Origin: Ashinkailepas kermadecensis
Taxonomy: Eukaryota > Arthropoda > Thecostraca > Neolepadidae
Assembly (NCBI GenBank): GCA_034440615.1
Contig: JAOTOM010004961.1
Coordinates: forward strand, 406,001 to 470,000
Direction: 5' to 3'
DNA: 64,000 bases
A program made the translations under genes and the position numbers. Shown one piece after another: positions 38,866-49,725 of this stretch. Every line of letters starts with the position of its first letter. Within the stretch, counting starts at the first letter, position 1. A model generated the notes under the pieces. That model was not told the DNA's origin and did not search any database. It saw only the letters and a program-made list of their open reading frames with translations.

Positions 38866-39241
38866 CACTGCAGCAGATACAGTCGGCAGCAGAGTGCCGG
38901 GCACTAGTGATACAGGCCGGGTAATACGTCACTGCAGCAGATACAGTCGGCAGCAGAGTGCCGGGCACTAGTGATACAGGCCGGGTAATACGTCACTGCA
39001 GCAGATACAGTCGGCAGCAGAGTGCCGGGCACTAGTGATACAGGCCGGGTAATACGTCACTGCAGCAGATACAGTCGGCAGCAGAGTGCCGGGCACTAGT
39101 GATACAGGCCGGGTAATACGTCACTGCAGCAGATACAGTCGGCAGCAGAGTGCCGGGCACTAGTGATACAGGCCGGGTAATACGTCACTGCAGCAGATAC
39201 AGTCGGCAGCAGAGTGCCGGGCACTAGTGATACAGGCCGGG
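38858..39241. repeat. 64-bp array, 6 identical copies
   Basis: Units contain GTAATACGTCACTGCAGCAG, ATACAGTCGGCAGCAGAGTG and GCACTAGTGATACAGG. I see no difference between full copies, which marks it as the youngest or most homogenised array here. It begins at a SINE-like tail. Confidence 0.95.
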
Positions 39242-39267
39242 CTTGACAGTGCTGAGCTGAGCGGGCT

Positions 39268-39645
39268 GGTTCCGCAGCCGGTCGGGGTGGTATGAGTGTG
39301 TGGTGTGGGTGATCAGGCCACCAGTCACGGCGATTGTCAGGGCAGACGGCCGGTCGGGGTGGTATGAGTGTGTGGTGTGGGTGATCAGGCCACCAGTCAC
39401 GGCGATTGTCAGGGCCGACGGCCGGTCGGGGTGGTATGAGTGTGTGGTGTGGGTGATCAGGCCACCAGTCACGGCGATTGTCAGGGCCGACGCCCGGTCG
39501 GGGTGGTATGAGTGTGTGGTGTGGGTGATCAGGCCACCAGTCACGGCGATTGTCAGGGCCGACGGCCGGTCGGGGTGGTATGAATGTGTGGTGTGGGTGA
39601 TCAGGCCACCAGTCACGGCGATTGTCAGGGCCGACGGCCGCCCAG
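39268..39645. repeat. 72-bp array, 5 copies
   Basis: Units contain CGGTCGGGGTGGTATGAGTG, TGATCAGGCCACCAGTCACG and CGATTGTCAGGGC. Confidence 0.93.
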
Positions 39646-39818
39646 CACGGCGCACCACTATCAATCGCGCACCAGCCACCGGCTGTCAATAGCTCGCCCA
39701 TTATCTTGCACCATCGATAAGATGCAGCCACTCACTAAAATATTGCAACCAATAAACCGCGAAACAATATGAGTTTTACAGCCGGCCATAAATCGCATCG
39801 GCTATGCTATGTGGCCTT

Positions 39819-40065
39819 GCGGCAGGGCGGCAGGGCGGCAGGGCGGCAGAGCGGCAGGGCGGCAGGGGGGCAGGAAGGCAGGGCGGCAGGGCGGCAGGGC
39901 GGCAGGGCGGCAGAGCGGCAGGGAGGCAGAGCGGCAGGGTGGCAGGGCGGCAGGGTGGCAGGGCGGCAGGGTGGCAGGGCGGCAGGGAGGCAGGGCGGCA
40001 GGGAGGCAGGGAGGCAGGGAGGCAGGGAGGCAGGGAGGCAGGGAGGCAGGGTGGCAGGGAGGCAG
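39819..40065. repeat. 8-bp array (GGCAGGGC/GGCAGGGA)
   Basis: About 31 octamers; the left part is mostly CAGGGCGG and the right part mostly CAGGGAGG. Confidence 0.93.
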
Positions 40066-40529
40066 GGAGGAACCGACCGGGTTGTCAGTGCGTCGGGAAG
40101 CTGGTTGGTGCACGCGCAGCCCGCCGATGGCGGCTGGTGGCTGGCGGGCCCGGCCGTCCCAGCGAGCTGCTGCTCTGTGTATATTTGTGCAGCGCGGCCA
40201 TTCAAGGCTGCAGCCGGCTCGTCAATGGGCCCGAACTAATGACCAGCCCGCGTACGATTCTGTCATCCAGCGGCTTACGACTTTGTTTTCGTCGCCGCGA
40301 GGGGAAGTGGGCCGGCCAGATGTTTATGCTTGCGGCCGCCGCGGCCGATCGCGACACAGGGCGCGCCGAGGCGGCCAGGTCTAATTACCAGTGATGTCTG
40401 CCGGCCGGCCGGGGGGCCGCACGTCGAGCAGCGTGGGCGGCGCGTCGTCGCGTCTGCCGCCGGATCGCCCTGAGGTCAACCGAGGTCACCGATCAGTGAC
40501 CAGCCGACCTGGCCGGCGCACACGGCGCC
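40066..40529. other. cut: intronic single-copy region
   Basis: GC-rich, no array or recognised gene. Confidence 0.5.
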
Positions 40530-41315
40530 GCCACTCCACGTCTCAACACACAAGGCGCCGCCACGCCACGTCTCAACACACACGGCGGCGCCACGCCACG
40601 TCTCAACACACACGGCGCCGCCACGCCACGTCTCAACACACACGGCGGCGCCACGCCACGTCTCAACACACACGGCGGCGCCACGCCACGTCTCAACACA
40701 CACGGCGCCGCCACGCCACGTCTCAACACACACGGCGCCGCCACGGCGCCGCCACGCCACGTCTCAACACACACGGCGCCGCCACGCCACGTCTCAACAC
40801 ACACGGCGCCGCCACGCCACGTCTCAACACACACGGCGCCGCCACGCCACGTCTCAACACACACGGCGGCGCCACGCCACGTCTCAACACACACGGCGCC
40901 GCCACGCCACGTCTCAACACACACGGCGCCGCCACGCCACGTCTCAACACACACGGCGCCGCCACGCCACGTCTCAACACACACGGCGGCGCCACGCCAC
41001 GTCTCAACACACACGGCGCCGCCACGCCACGTCTCACGTCTCAACACACACGGCGCCGCCACCGGCGCCACGCCACGTCTCAACACACACGGCGGCGCCA
41101 CGCCACGTCTCAACACACACGGCGCCGCCACGCCACGTCTCAACACACACGGCGCCGCCACGCCACGTCTCAACACACACGGCGGCGCCACGTCTCAACA
41201 CACACGCCACGCCACGTCTCAACACACACGGCGCCGCCACGCCACGTCCCAACACACACGGCGCCGCCACGCCACGTCCCAACACACACGGCGCCGCCAC
41301 GCCACGTCCCAACAC
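40530..41315. repeat. 30-bp array, about 26 copies
   Basis: Units of CGCCACGCCACGTCTCAACA plus CACACGGCGC, with GGCGGC/GGCGCC variants and small deletions. It ends about 500 bp from the CUT 1 exon donor. Confidence 0.93.
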
Positions 41316-41442
41316 GCACAGCCAGCGTGGCGACAGACGGCACACGAGGGCTGGCGCAGCGCTCGGCTCAAGTCCCGCTGCCAGAGAGTGTTCGCCGTGT
41401 TGGCGCGTTGGCGGCGGGTCGGGCTCCCGGCCCGTGGCGGGA

Positions 41443-41594
41443 GACCCACCCGTCAGCCGCCGCCATCGTCCTGTCCTGCTGCCGCTTGTGTTCACGTACA
41501 CTGCCCACATCCCACCCGTACCCACCCGTCAGCCGCCGCCATCGTCCTGTCCTGCTGCCGTTTGTGTTCACGTACACTGCCCACATCCCATCTG
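41443..41594. repeat. 76-bp direct duplication
   Basis: CCACCCGTCAGCCGCCGCCA through CACGTACACTGCCCACATCC is present twice, 76 bp apart, with one base difference noted. Confidence 0.9.
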
Positions 41595-41817
41595 GTTGGA
41601 TGTCACTGAGCACCTAGACGTTGGCACGTCCATTACTTGTCGGCTTCCATACATCCCGCCACCTGTATTGTACAGACTTTCATACCCCAACGCCACGATG
41701 TTGGCCACACGCACGATCTGTCTGCGGTGACATGACGACCTATCACCTACCAACAGGGACACACATGCCACGCACTCCACACACCCACAGCATGAAAGAA
41801 GAAGATACAACACCCAC

Positions 41818-42567
41818 CTTTCTTTGGTATGACGGCCTTCAACATGTAGACAGCGGCATCGTCGACGGCCCAGGCGTGCATCTTACGGTAGCTGTCGCGA
41901 CCCTTCTCCGTCAGCTTCTCCCAGGGCTTGGGCTTGCTCAGCAGCTCGCTGACGGTGCCCTGGGACAGGCCCAGGATGAAGCGGGCGAACATGCGCTGGC
42001 CGATGTTGTTGATGCTGAGCAGCTCGCGCACGCGGCGCGCCAGCTGCAGCGTGTCCAGACTCTGGCCAGAGTACTTGTCCATGTTGAAGCGCAGCATCTC
42101 CTGCAGGTGCGTCTCCATCGGGTCGCCCTTAGGGATGAGCCGGTCGGAGCGGTCCGTGTCGTCGAAGCGGTAGGCGGCGGCGGCGGCGGCGGCCAGCGCG
42201 GCGGCCGGGTCGGTGGCCGGACCAGGGCTGCTGCGCGCCGCCGGGCTGGCCCTGCCGTCCGGACTGCCGGCGTCCTCGCGGTCCGACGGCGACAGCGACG
42301 CCGGCCCGTCGCGTCGCCACGCCTCGTCGCCTACCAGAGAGGCGTGCACGTGCTGAGCGGCGGTGGCCGGCGGCAGCGCGCCGCCGTAGAAGGGCGGCGG
42401 CCGCAGCGCGCCGGCCGACTGCGAGGCCAGCGAGGCCAGTGCACCGCTCGCCGACGGAAACGGCGCCGCAGCGAACACCGGCGCCGCCGGCAGGAACGGC
42501 GCCAGGCACGCGCCGGCCAGCCCGCCCGCCCTCAATGCCGACTCCCCGAGCCCCATCGGGAGGTGGC
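41818..42567 (-). CDS. cut: Cux exon with CUT repeat 1
   Basis: This 750-nt exon starts in phase 1 after a strong acceptor (CTTCTCTTGCAG|GCC) and ends in phase 1 at AAAG|GTGGGT. It encodes about 145 residues rich in Ala, Pro, Ser and Gly, with an Ala run near exon residue 125, then a complete CUT repeat at about 41825-42121. Diagnostic stretches are SLDTLQLARRVRELL, NIGQRMFARFILGLSQGTVS, ELLSKPKPWEKLTEKGRDSY and RKMHAWAVDDAAV, closing with VIPKK. CUT repeats bind DNA with a bundle of helices; the LGLSQG-VS-LL-KPKPW core is intact. The wording GRDSYRKMHAW resembles arthropod Cut repeat 1, as I remember it, rather than vertebrate CUX1. The linker is GC-rich. An antisense open frame of similar length is a shadow. 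Confidence 0.97.
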
Positions 42568-42732
42568 CTGCAAGAGAAGGGTGCCTGGGTTCGCGGCGCC
42601 GCTCCTCGCCGCCGGTGCGCCGAATTTAGACACCCAGCTCTGCAGACGACACTTGGTCCGCCCGTCATGTTGGCACGTCAACACACGAGCAACACGTGAC
42701 ACCACATGCGGGAGGGTCGACTACAGAGCCGG

Positions 42733-43120
42733 GCAGGCAGGCAGGCAGGCAGATAGAGATAGAGATAGAGATAGAGATAGAGATAGAGATAGAGATAGAG
42801 ATAGAGATAGAGATAGAGATAGAGATAGAGATAGAGATAGAGATAGAGATAGAGATAGAGATAGAGATAGAGATAGAGATAGAGATAGAGATAGAGATAG
42901 AGATAGAGATAGAGATAGAGATAGAGATAGAGATAGAGATAGAGATAGAGATAGAGATAGAGATAGAGATAGAGATAGAGATAGAGATAGAGATAGAGAT
43001 AGAGATAGAGATAGAGATAGAGATAGAGATAGAGATAGAGATAGAGATAGAGATAGAGATAGAGATAGAGATAGAGATAGAGATAGAGATAGAGATAGAG
43101 ATAGAGATAGAGAGAGAGAT

Positions 43121-43190
<70 letters not shown>
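42733..43190. repeat. cut: compound AGAGAT and AG microsatellite in cut intron
   Basis: Five AGGC tetramers (42733-42751), about 60 AGAGAT hexamers to 43110, then about 38 AG dinucleotides. It lies in the intron between the PLEVLMLEK exon and the CUT 1 exon. On the sense strand it is one pyrimidine-rich block of about 440 nt that ends roughly 185 nt upstream of the CUT 1 acceptor. Confidence 0.97.
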
Positions 43191-43192
<2 letters not shown>

Positions 43193-44158
43193 GGGGGCGG
43201 CCGGCGCATCGACACCAATGAGGCGCCCTCAACCGCCCCACGCCGCCCGCAACGCAAACAAAAAATGAAAGATGCGCGCGCGCACGACGCAAGCCCGGAT
43301 GCGCACAGAGCGGCAGGCGAGGAGACAGCCAGCGGAACCTACGGCACCTTTTTCTAGCGGGTGTAGCGGGCGGGGGTGGTGTGGGACACGTCAACACAGG
43401 CAACACCAAATCCGGCCACTGCGCAGCGATGTTCGACTGTTGCTGCTGACTGCCTCGCACGCACTGGCAAAGACGGCACTGAGGACCGCCGACGCCATTG
43501 GTTATGTGCACTTGATGTCGGCTCGACCGCATCGGTCATGCAGCGTGCGCTGACAGTGGGAATGCCGGTCGCCGACCGGTTTTGGCTGACGCAGTCACTG
43601 ACAGCCATTCAAGAGCGGGCCGTTCAATGCGGTCTGGCAGTGTTTTTGGACACTGTGCGAGACAGTTGCAGTGCGGCCAGGTGGTGGCGGCCAGGTGGTG
43701 GTGGCCGCGGCGGTCACGGCGCCACCATCACCGCCGCAACAATCGCTGCAAGTGCTTCTTTGGACACGGAACACGTGTTTCAGTTTTGGAAATGACAGCA
43801 TCCATTATTCTTATGTCTCAAAGTACGCTGCCAAATCTTGATACGCCGACGACAAGCGGCGCCGCCGACATGAAAACACCGCTTACACCTCTGTCCGAGA
43901 AGTGTCGCGGCAAGATATAAAGTATCGCTCCGATTGCAAATACAGATGGAGCACAAGAGACAAGAAACAGGTCGGCAATCCGTCCAGTGAGCTGACGGTG
44001 CGTTATAATTCCGATCGGTCGTGCTCCGTGCGCCAGAACCTGTATGCTGAGCGGAGGGCCGCCACCTCCTGATCGGTGGCGTCAGTGCCGGACCGGACCG
44101 AGCTCGGGTCAGGTCAGTGGCCAGCACCCGACCCAGGCCCGGTCGGCGGCCAACTTAC
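43191..44158. other. cut: cut intron, remainder
   Basis: Single-copy intronic sequence between the microsatellite and the 44159 donor. GGTGGC repeats occur near 43680-43710. No further exon was recognised, and phases do not require one. Confidence 0.6.
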
Positions 44159-44319
44159 CCTGCAGCTCCGACGTCTTGACCTTGAGCGCCGTGTTCTCGT
44201 TCTGCATGGCCTTGCTCTTCTCCAGCATGAGCACCTCGAGCGGCTTGGCTCCCGACGGAGATCTCTCGTCGCCGGTGGAGGACTGAGACGTGCCAGGAAA
44301 CTCGATCGATTTCAAGATC
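44159..44319 (-). CDS. cut: Cux exon ILKSIEF...PLEVLMLEK
   Basis: This 161-nt exon follows the acceptor GTTACAG|G and ends at CAG G|GTAAGT. It completes a Leu codon and reads ILKSIEFPGTSQSS, then an S/T/P-rich hinge, then KPLEVLMLEKSKAMQNEN and ALKVKTSELQ. Vertebrate CUX1 has ILKSMEF, then a short acidic/Ser hinge, then KPLEVLLLEKNRSLQSEN followed by a Ser-Asp-Leu-Ser-Gly motif, so the match runs the length of the exon. It starts in phase 2 and ends in phase 1; the phase-1 G joins GC of the CUT 1 exon to make Gly. It is the last coiled-coil exon before the DNA-binding part. Confidence 0.94.
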
Positions 44320-44404
44320 CTGTAACGGCCGTCAGCGATATTTGCGCACGCACTGCAGATGTCAGCCTTTATGTGGAGTTTGACTCCAGCAGACGACACG
44401 AACC

Positions 44405-44535
44405 CATAGGTAAGCGAACACGACGGATGGTCACCGAACACGGCGGGTGGTTACCGAACACGATGGATGATCGCCGAACACGATGGAAGGTCACCGAACG
44501 CGACGGATGGTCACCGAACACGACGGAAGGTCGGT
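44405..44535. repeat. 20-21 bp array in cut intron
   Basis: Units of CGAACACGACGGATGGTCAC; one unit continues after the SINE-like tail at about 44593. Confidence 0.88.
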
Positions 44536-44591
44536 TGGTTGGTTGGTTGGTTATTTGAGTTTTAGGGCGCATCGACCAGGTTTGGTCATTT
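44536..44591 (-). mobile_element. SINE/LINE-like 3' tail fragment in 20-bp array
   Basis: A (GGTT)n stretch, TATTTGAGTTTTAGGGCGCA and TCGACCAGGTTTGGTCAT match the same tail family. GACGGAAGGTC occurs on both sides (near 44523 and 44594), which could be a target duplication but is also the local tandem unit. It interrupts the array of 20-21 bp units between two coding exons of cut, in the intron upstream of the 44159-44319 exon. Confidence 0.55.
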
Positions 44592-45403
44592 GACGGAAGG
44601 TCACCGAACGCGATGAATGCAGTAATGGGTATTAATTATAACCAGCCAGTTCGGACTCGCCCACCTTGCAAATTGCAAACATCATTCCATTTCAAGAAGA
44701 TTGTGAAGACATCCCGACAATGAGTTTCTTTAATGATTATGATTTTTAATACTTTAATAATGGTTTTTTAATGATGGTGTAGCATTCGCAGCGCTCACCA
44801 CACAAAAAGAAGTGTCTTTGGCATCACAAGGTTTGGCTTCACCACATGCGATAACCAGTATAGTGCTTCAAACATTTACACAAATCGCTTCATTTGCCAA
44901 ACATACCAATAATTCTAACAATGCAAGACAAAAATGTAATACTATTTAATCATAAAATCACTCCTGACGGGGTCATCGGGCCAGACAGGGAACAAATCAC
45001 GAATTTTGAAAGAAAGAACTGAGTCAAACAATGAAGGAAAAAACCAAACTGTATACACAATTCATGATTTTACATACAAACATATCAAACCTGCAGTGAA
45101 GGGTGCACTTAACCATTTGAGAAGTTAAAGAAAGGAAGGGGTGGGGGCATGTTTGAAAAGGCAGAGCACGAGACGAAGAACTGCTTTAAATGGTATGCAA
45201 AAAAAAATCCTGGCCAAGGACCGGAGGGCGTGGCAGATTACCAAACGATTAGTAAGAAGTGAGAAAGAAGAGATTCAGAAGAAAAAATAAATACTGCAAG
45301 ACTTGCACTGGGTAATCAGTAGCGAGGTGAAACTTCGGTTTGTTATTAGCTCTTGCGCGCCCTTATCAACCATTGCGCGCCAGTCAAAAATAGCATGACT
45401 TAC
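44592..45403. other. cut: cut intron, AT-rich
   Basis: AT-rich single-copy sequence containing TTTAAT-rich stretches near 44730-44770. No element recognised. Confidence 0.6.
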
Positions 45404-45585
45404 AAGAATTCCTTCTTGAGCTCTTCATAGTCCTTCTGCTGTTCTATAATAGACTCGAGCCGTTGGATAGCAGTGTTCTTTTGTTGGAGTTCTTCTTGGA
45501 GCTTGGCTCTGTCGCAGTCGGACTGGTTTTCCAGCTCGGACAGCCGACTCTGCAGTCTCTGCACGTCCTCCACCAGCTGAGAGAT
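45404..45585 (-). CDS. cut: Cux coiled-coil exon ISQLVEDVQRLQ
   Basis: This 182-nt exon starts in phase 0 after a good acceptor (GTTGCAG|ATC) and ends in phase 2 at a consensus donor (TT|GTAAGT). It reads ISQLVEDVQRLQSRLSELEN, then a Gln/Glu/Lys-rich helix ending DYEELKKEF. QLVEDVQRLQ and DYEE-KKE are hallmark stretches of the CUX1/CASP coiled coil, so identity is secure. Leu and Ile recur with heptad spacing. The last two bases plus the first base of the next exon make a Leu codon, continuing as LILKSIEF. Confidence 0.95.
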
Positions 45586-45847
45586 CTGCAACAGCACACG
45601 TTAACGCTGTCAAGAGGCCATCTCACACACTAACTGGCCTCATAAAGACACGCCCACCAACCACGCCCGGCCAACAGTGCACTGTCAGGCGGCACGGGCC
45701 GAGCGATCTGGCCAACACCTCGGCCATCATGACCGCAGCGCGACCGAACCAAACACAGCCAAACGAAGCACAGGCTGAATGCTTCCGCGTCATTACCGGG
45801 CAGGACGCGCTCTCTCGTGCGGCCTCCGGGGGCTTGCCGGTGACGGA

Positions 45848-46145
45848 TACGCTCTGCCGTGTGGCGGGCACGCTCTGCCGTTTGGCGGGAAAGCTCTTCC
45901 ACGTGGTGGGCAAGCTCTCCTATGTGGTGGACAAGCTCTCACATGTGGCGGGCACGCTCTGCCGTTTGGCGGGAAAGCTCTTCCACGTGGTGGGCAAGCT
46001 CTCCTGTGTGGTGGGCACGCTCTTACATGTGGCGGGCACGCTCCGCTGTGTGGTGGGCACGCTCTCACATGTGGCGGGCACGCTCTGCCGTGTGACGGGC
46101 ACGCTCTGCCGTGTGGTGGGCACGCTCTGCCGTTTTGCAGGCACG
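45848..46145. repeat. 21-bp array with mixed units
   Basis: GTGGCGGGCACGCTCTGCCG-type units alternate with GTGGTGGGCAAGCTCTCC-type units; a block of four is duplicated. Confidence 0.9.
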
Positions 46146-47124
46146 CCCTGCATTGAGACGACGCGGGCCACCGGCAGCGGCCGGCCCCGGTGGCAGCACT
46201 GGCGTCATTAATGTTCGGCGATGATGACGAACGGCCGGCCGGTGCTGCTGATCGGCCAGCTTCCACCTCCGCAAGCGTTAATCGCGCAGAGTTTATTTTA
46301 ATTAGGTCCGCCGACGACCGACGTCGCCTCGCGGCCCGGGCGTGGGAACGCCGGCGCCGGAGGAAGTCGACGACGACACGCCCCGCAAAAAGCCACCCCG
46401 CCTGCTGCATCGAGCCGACCTTCCGCCGACCCGCAAAAACGGCCGCCGTCGACGGGAGCGAGCGGCGGCGCGGCGGCCGGGTCGGGCCGAGGGAGCCGGA
46501 CGGCCGGACTGACACGCCTCGCGCCGCTGGGTTCATCTGACAGCTGGACCCACTCAGATGTTGGACCCAAATCCGGGCTGAACCAAATCAAGTGCTAATC
46601 CGGTCAAGAAATGGACAAGGAACCGATTCCGGAGATGCGCCTGCTCTGCAGCTGAGCATTCGACAAAGACTCATGCCCAGGGCCACTCATCAATGAAGCC
46701 ACTCCAGAGTTTGACAAAATCCACTCTTAGGGTGTTGGCTTATTACATTGCTAAACATGGAAATAATCTGGGGGTTAGACACTACCCATTCTCCACAAGA
46801 TCATGGGTGTAACTTCCCATGAAGTTCTAGGGGCATGAACTTCATGCCCCCAGAAGTTGCCCCTAGCCCCTAGCCTGAAGTTATAGTTCATGAAGCCCGA
46901 AACATTCAGGATGGCCCTCGGAACTTTCATTGATTTTAACATTAGCTCTAAACAGTTCTTTTGAACAAAAGGACCCAAAATGGCTTTAGCGTCCGGGAAG
47001 CTGTTTTCTGAGAAGCTACGCCCATGCCTAAGAGCTTGACAAGGGCTCGCCCCGACCAAAGCACCTACAGACCCGGAACGACACGGATATACCAGACAGG
47101 GATAGCAGTTGAAATCAGAGCTCC
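46146..47124. other. cut: cut intron, GC-rich then palindrome-rich
   Basis: GC-rich to about 46.55 kb, then AT-richer sequence with an inverted-repeat cluster at 46811-46900 (GGGGCATGAA C TTCATGCCCC at 46830-46850). Confidence 0.6.
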
Positions 47125-47645
47125 GTAGAGGGGCCTCGGATCCACTGGTGAACTACAGGGTGGGACTCTGATCCACTGGTGAGTCTCTGAATGGGACTCG
47201 GATCAACTGGTGAGCTTCAGAGTGGGACTCGGATCCACTAGTGAGCTTCAGAGTGGGACTCGGATCCAGTGGTGAGCTTCAGAGTGGGACTCGGATCCAA
47301 TGGTGAGCTAGTGGGTCTCGGATTCAGTGGTGAGCTTCAGAGTGGGACTCGGATCCACTGATGAGCTTCAGAGTTGGACTCGGATCCAGTGGCGAGCTTC
47401 AGTGGGACTCGGATCCAGTGGTGAGCTTCAGAGTGGGTCTCGGATCCAGTGGTGAGCTTCAGAGTGGGACTCGGATCCACTGGTGAGCTAGTGGGTCTCG
47501 GATCCAGTGGTGAGCTTCAGAGTGGGACTCGGATCCACTGGTGAGCTTCAGGGTGGGTCTCGGATCCAGTGGTGAGCTTCAGAGTGGGACTCGGATCCTC
47601 TGGTGCGCTTCATAGTGGGTCTCGGGTTCGCTCGGATTCGCAGCG
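47125..47645. repeat. 31-bp array, about 16 copies
   Basis: Units contain GTGGGACTCGGATCCACTGG and TGAGCTTCAGA; CCACT/CCAGT and GACTC/GTCTC variants are interspersed, with two short units. Confidence 0.92.
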
Positions 47646-47684
47646 TCCAATGTCGCCATTGGATAAACGCTAAACATTATCTGG

Positions 47685-48150
47685 CCGACGCTGTCTAACA
47701 TTATCCGGTCGACGTTGTCTAACATTATCCGGCCGACGTTGTCTAACATTATCCGGCCGACGCTGTCTAACATTATCCGGCCGACGTTGTCTAACATTGT
47801 CCGGCCGACGCTGTCTAACATTATCCGGCCGACGCTGTCTAACATTATCCGGCCGACGCTGCCTAACATTATCCGGCCGACGCTGTCTAACATTATCCGG
47901 CCGACGCTGTCTAACATTATCCGGCCGACGCTGTCTAACATTGTCCGGCCGACGCTGCCTAACATTATCCGGCCGACGCTGTCTAACATTATCCGGCCGA
48001 CGCTGTCTAACATTGTCCGGCCGACGCTGCCCAACATTATCCGGCCGACGCTGTCTAACATTATCCGGCCGACGCTGTCTAACATTATCCGGCCGACGCT
48101 GTCTAACATTGTCCGGCCGACGCTGCCCAACATTATCCGGCCGACGCTGG
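47685..48150. repeat. 24-bp array, about 20 copies
   Basis: Units of CTAACATTATCCGGCCGACG plus CTGT; ATTATC/ATTGTC and CTGTCT/CTGCCT variants recur in blocks. Confidence 0.93.
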
Positions 48151-48594
48151 CGCGGCCGATGAACATCGGACAAAGTTGGCAAACGCCCGTCACGGGAGTC
48201 ACGGTCAGTTCAGGATCAGCCGCTGACAGTCGCTGGCAACTTGTGGATGTGGATGCCCAGATCGGGTCAATTAATATCAGCAGAAACCCAAACCATGAGC
48301 ATGTGGATTAAATGCAAGAGTTCGCGTGGTCGCAAGACGCGCAATGCAAACAACATGGCTAAGGAAGCCTTCTCAGGGATGCAAAATGTGCACAGGCTAC
48401 GAGCGCAAACTAGTGCACACAACCTCGTGAAAATCCAGAAGAAACACCACCGAAATGAAACGTCTGCTGCCGTTCTGCAGCTACGGTGTCCATTAGTGTG
48501 ACCAGCGTCCGGGTCGGGTCACAGAGCCGCAGCTGGCGGGGCCAACTGCGGTCAGGTCTGGTCACCTGGCTCCCGGCGGCCAACCAGTCAGCGG

Positions 48595-49725
48595 CGCCCA
48601 CCCGACCGGCACATTTCACACTGGACATTCGGCCCAGCCGACCGGCACATTTCACACTGGACAGTCGCCCCAGCCGACCGGCACATTTCACACTGGACAT
48701 TCGGCCCACCCGACCGGCACATTTCACACTGGACATTCGGCCCAGCCGACCGGAACATTTCACACTGGACAGTCGCCCCAGCCGACCGGCACATTTCACA
48801 CTGGACAGTCGGCCCAGCCGACCGGCACATTTCACACTGGACATTCGGCCCAGCCGACCGGAACATTTCACACTGGACAGTCGCCCCAGCCGACCGGCAC
48901 ATTTCACACTGGACAGTCGGCCCAGCCGGCCGGCACATTTCACACTGGACAGTCGACCCAGCCGGCCGGCACATTTCACACTGGACAGTCGGCCCAGCTG
49001 GCCGGCACATTTCACACTGGACAGTCGGCCCAGCTGGCCGGCACATTTCACACTGGACAGTCGGCCCAGCTGGCCGGCACATTTCACACTGGACAGTCGC
49101 CCCAGCCGACCGGCACATTTCACACTGGACAGTCGGCCCAGCCGGCCGGCACATTTCACACTGGACAGTCGGCCCAGCTGGCCGGCACATTTCACACTGG
49201 ACAGTCGCCCCAGCCGACCGGCACATTTCACACTGGACAGTCGCCCCAGCCGACCGGCACATTTCACACTGGACAGTCGGCCCAGCTGGCCGGCACATTT
49301 CACACTGGACAGTCGGCCCAGCTGGCCGGCACATTTCACACTGGACAGTCGGCCCAGCTGGCCGGCACATTTCACACTGGACAGTCGCCCCAGCCGACCG
49401 GCACATTTCACACTGGACAGTCGGCCCAGCCGGCCGGCACATTTCACACTGGACAGTCGCCCCAGCCGACCGGCACATTTCACACTGGACAGTCGGCCCA
49501 GCTGGCCGGCACATTTCACACTGGACAGTCGGCCCAGCTGGCCGGCACATTTCACACTGGACAGTCGGCCCAGCCGACCGGCACATTTCACACTGGACAG
49601 TCGGCCCAGCCGGCCGGCACATTTCACACTGGACAGTCGGCCCAGCCGGCCGGCACATTTTACACTGGACAGTCGGCCCAGCCGGCCGGCACATTTCACA
49701 CTGGACAGTCGACCCAGCCGGCCGG
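48595..49725. repeat. 36-bp array, 31 copies
   Basis: Units contain GGCACATTTCACACTGGACA and a variable GTCGGCCCAGCCGACC part. Both strands are open because 36 is divisible by three, giving 12-residue repeats such as PAHFTLDSRPSR; no signal, start context or homology supports a protein. Confidence 0.95.

Noticed and set aside
41621..43357. 578-codon plus-strand frame across the CUT exon and the AGAGAT array
   Set aside because: It is the antisense of the proven CUT 1 exon plus an (RD)n microsatellite translation.
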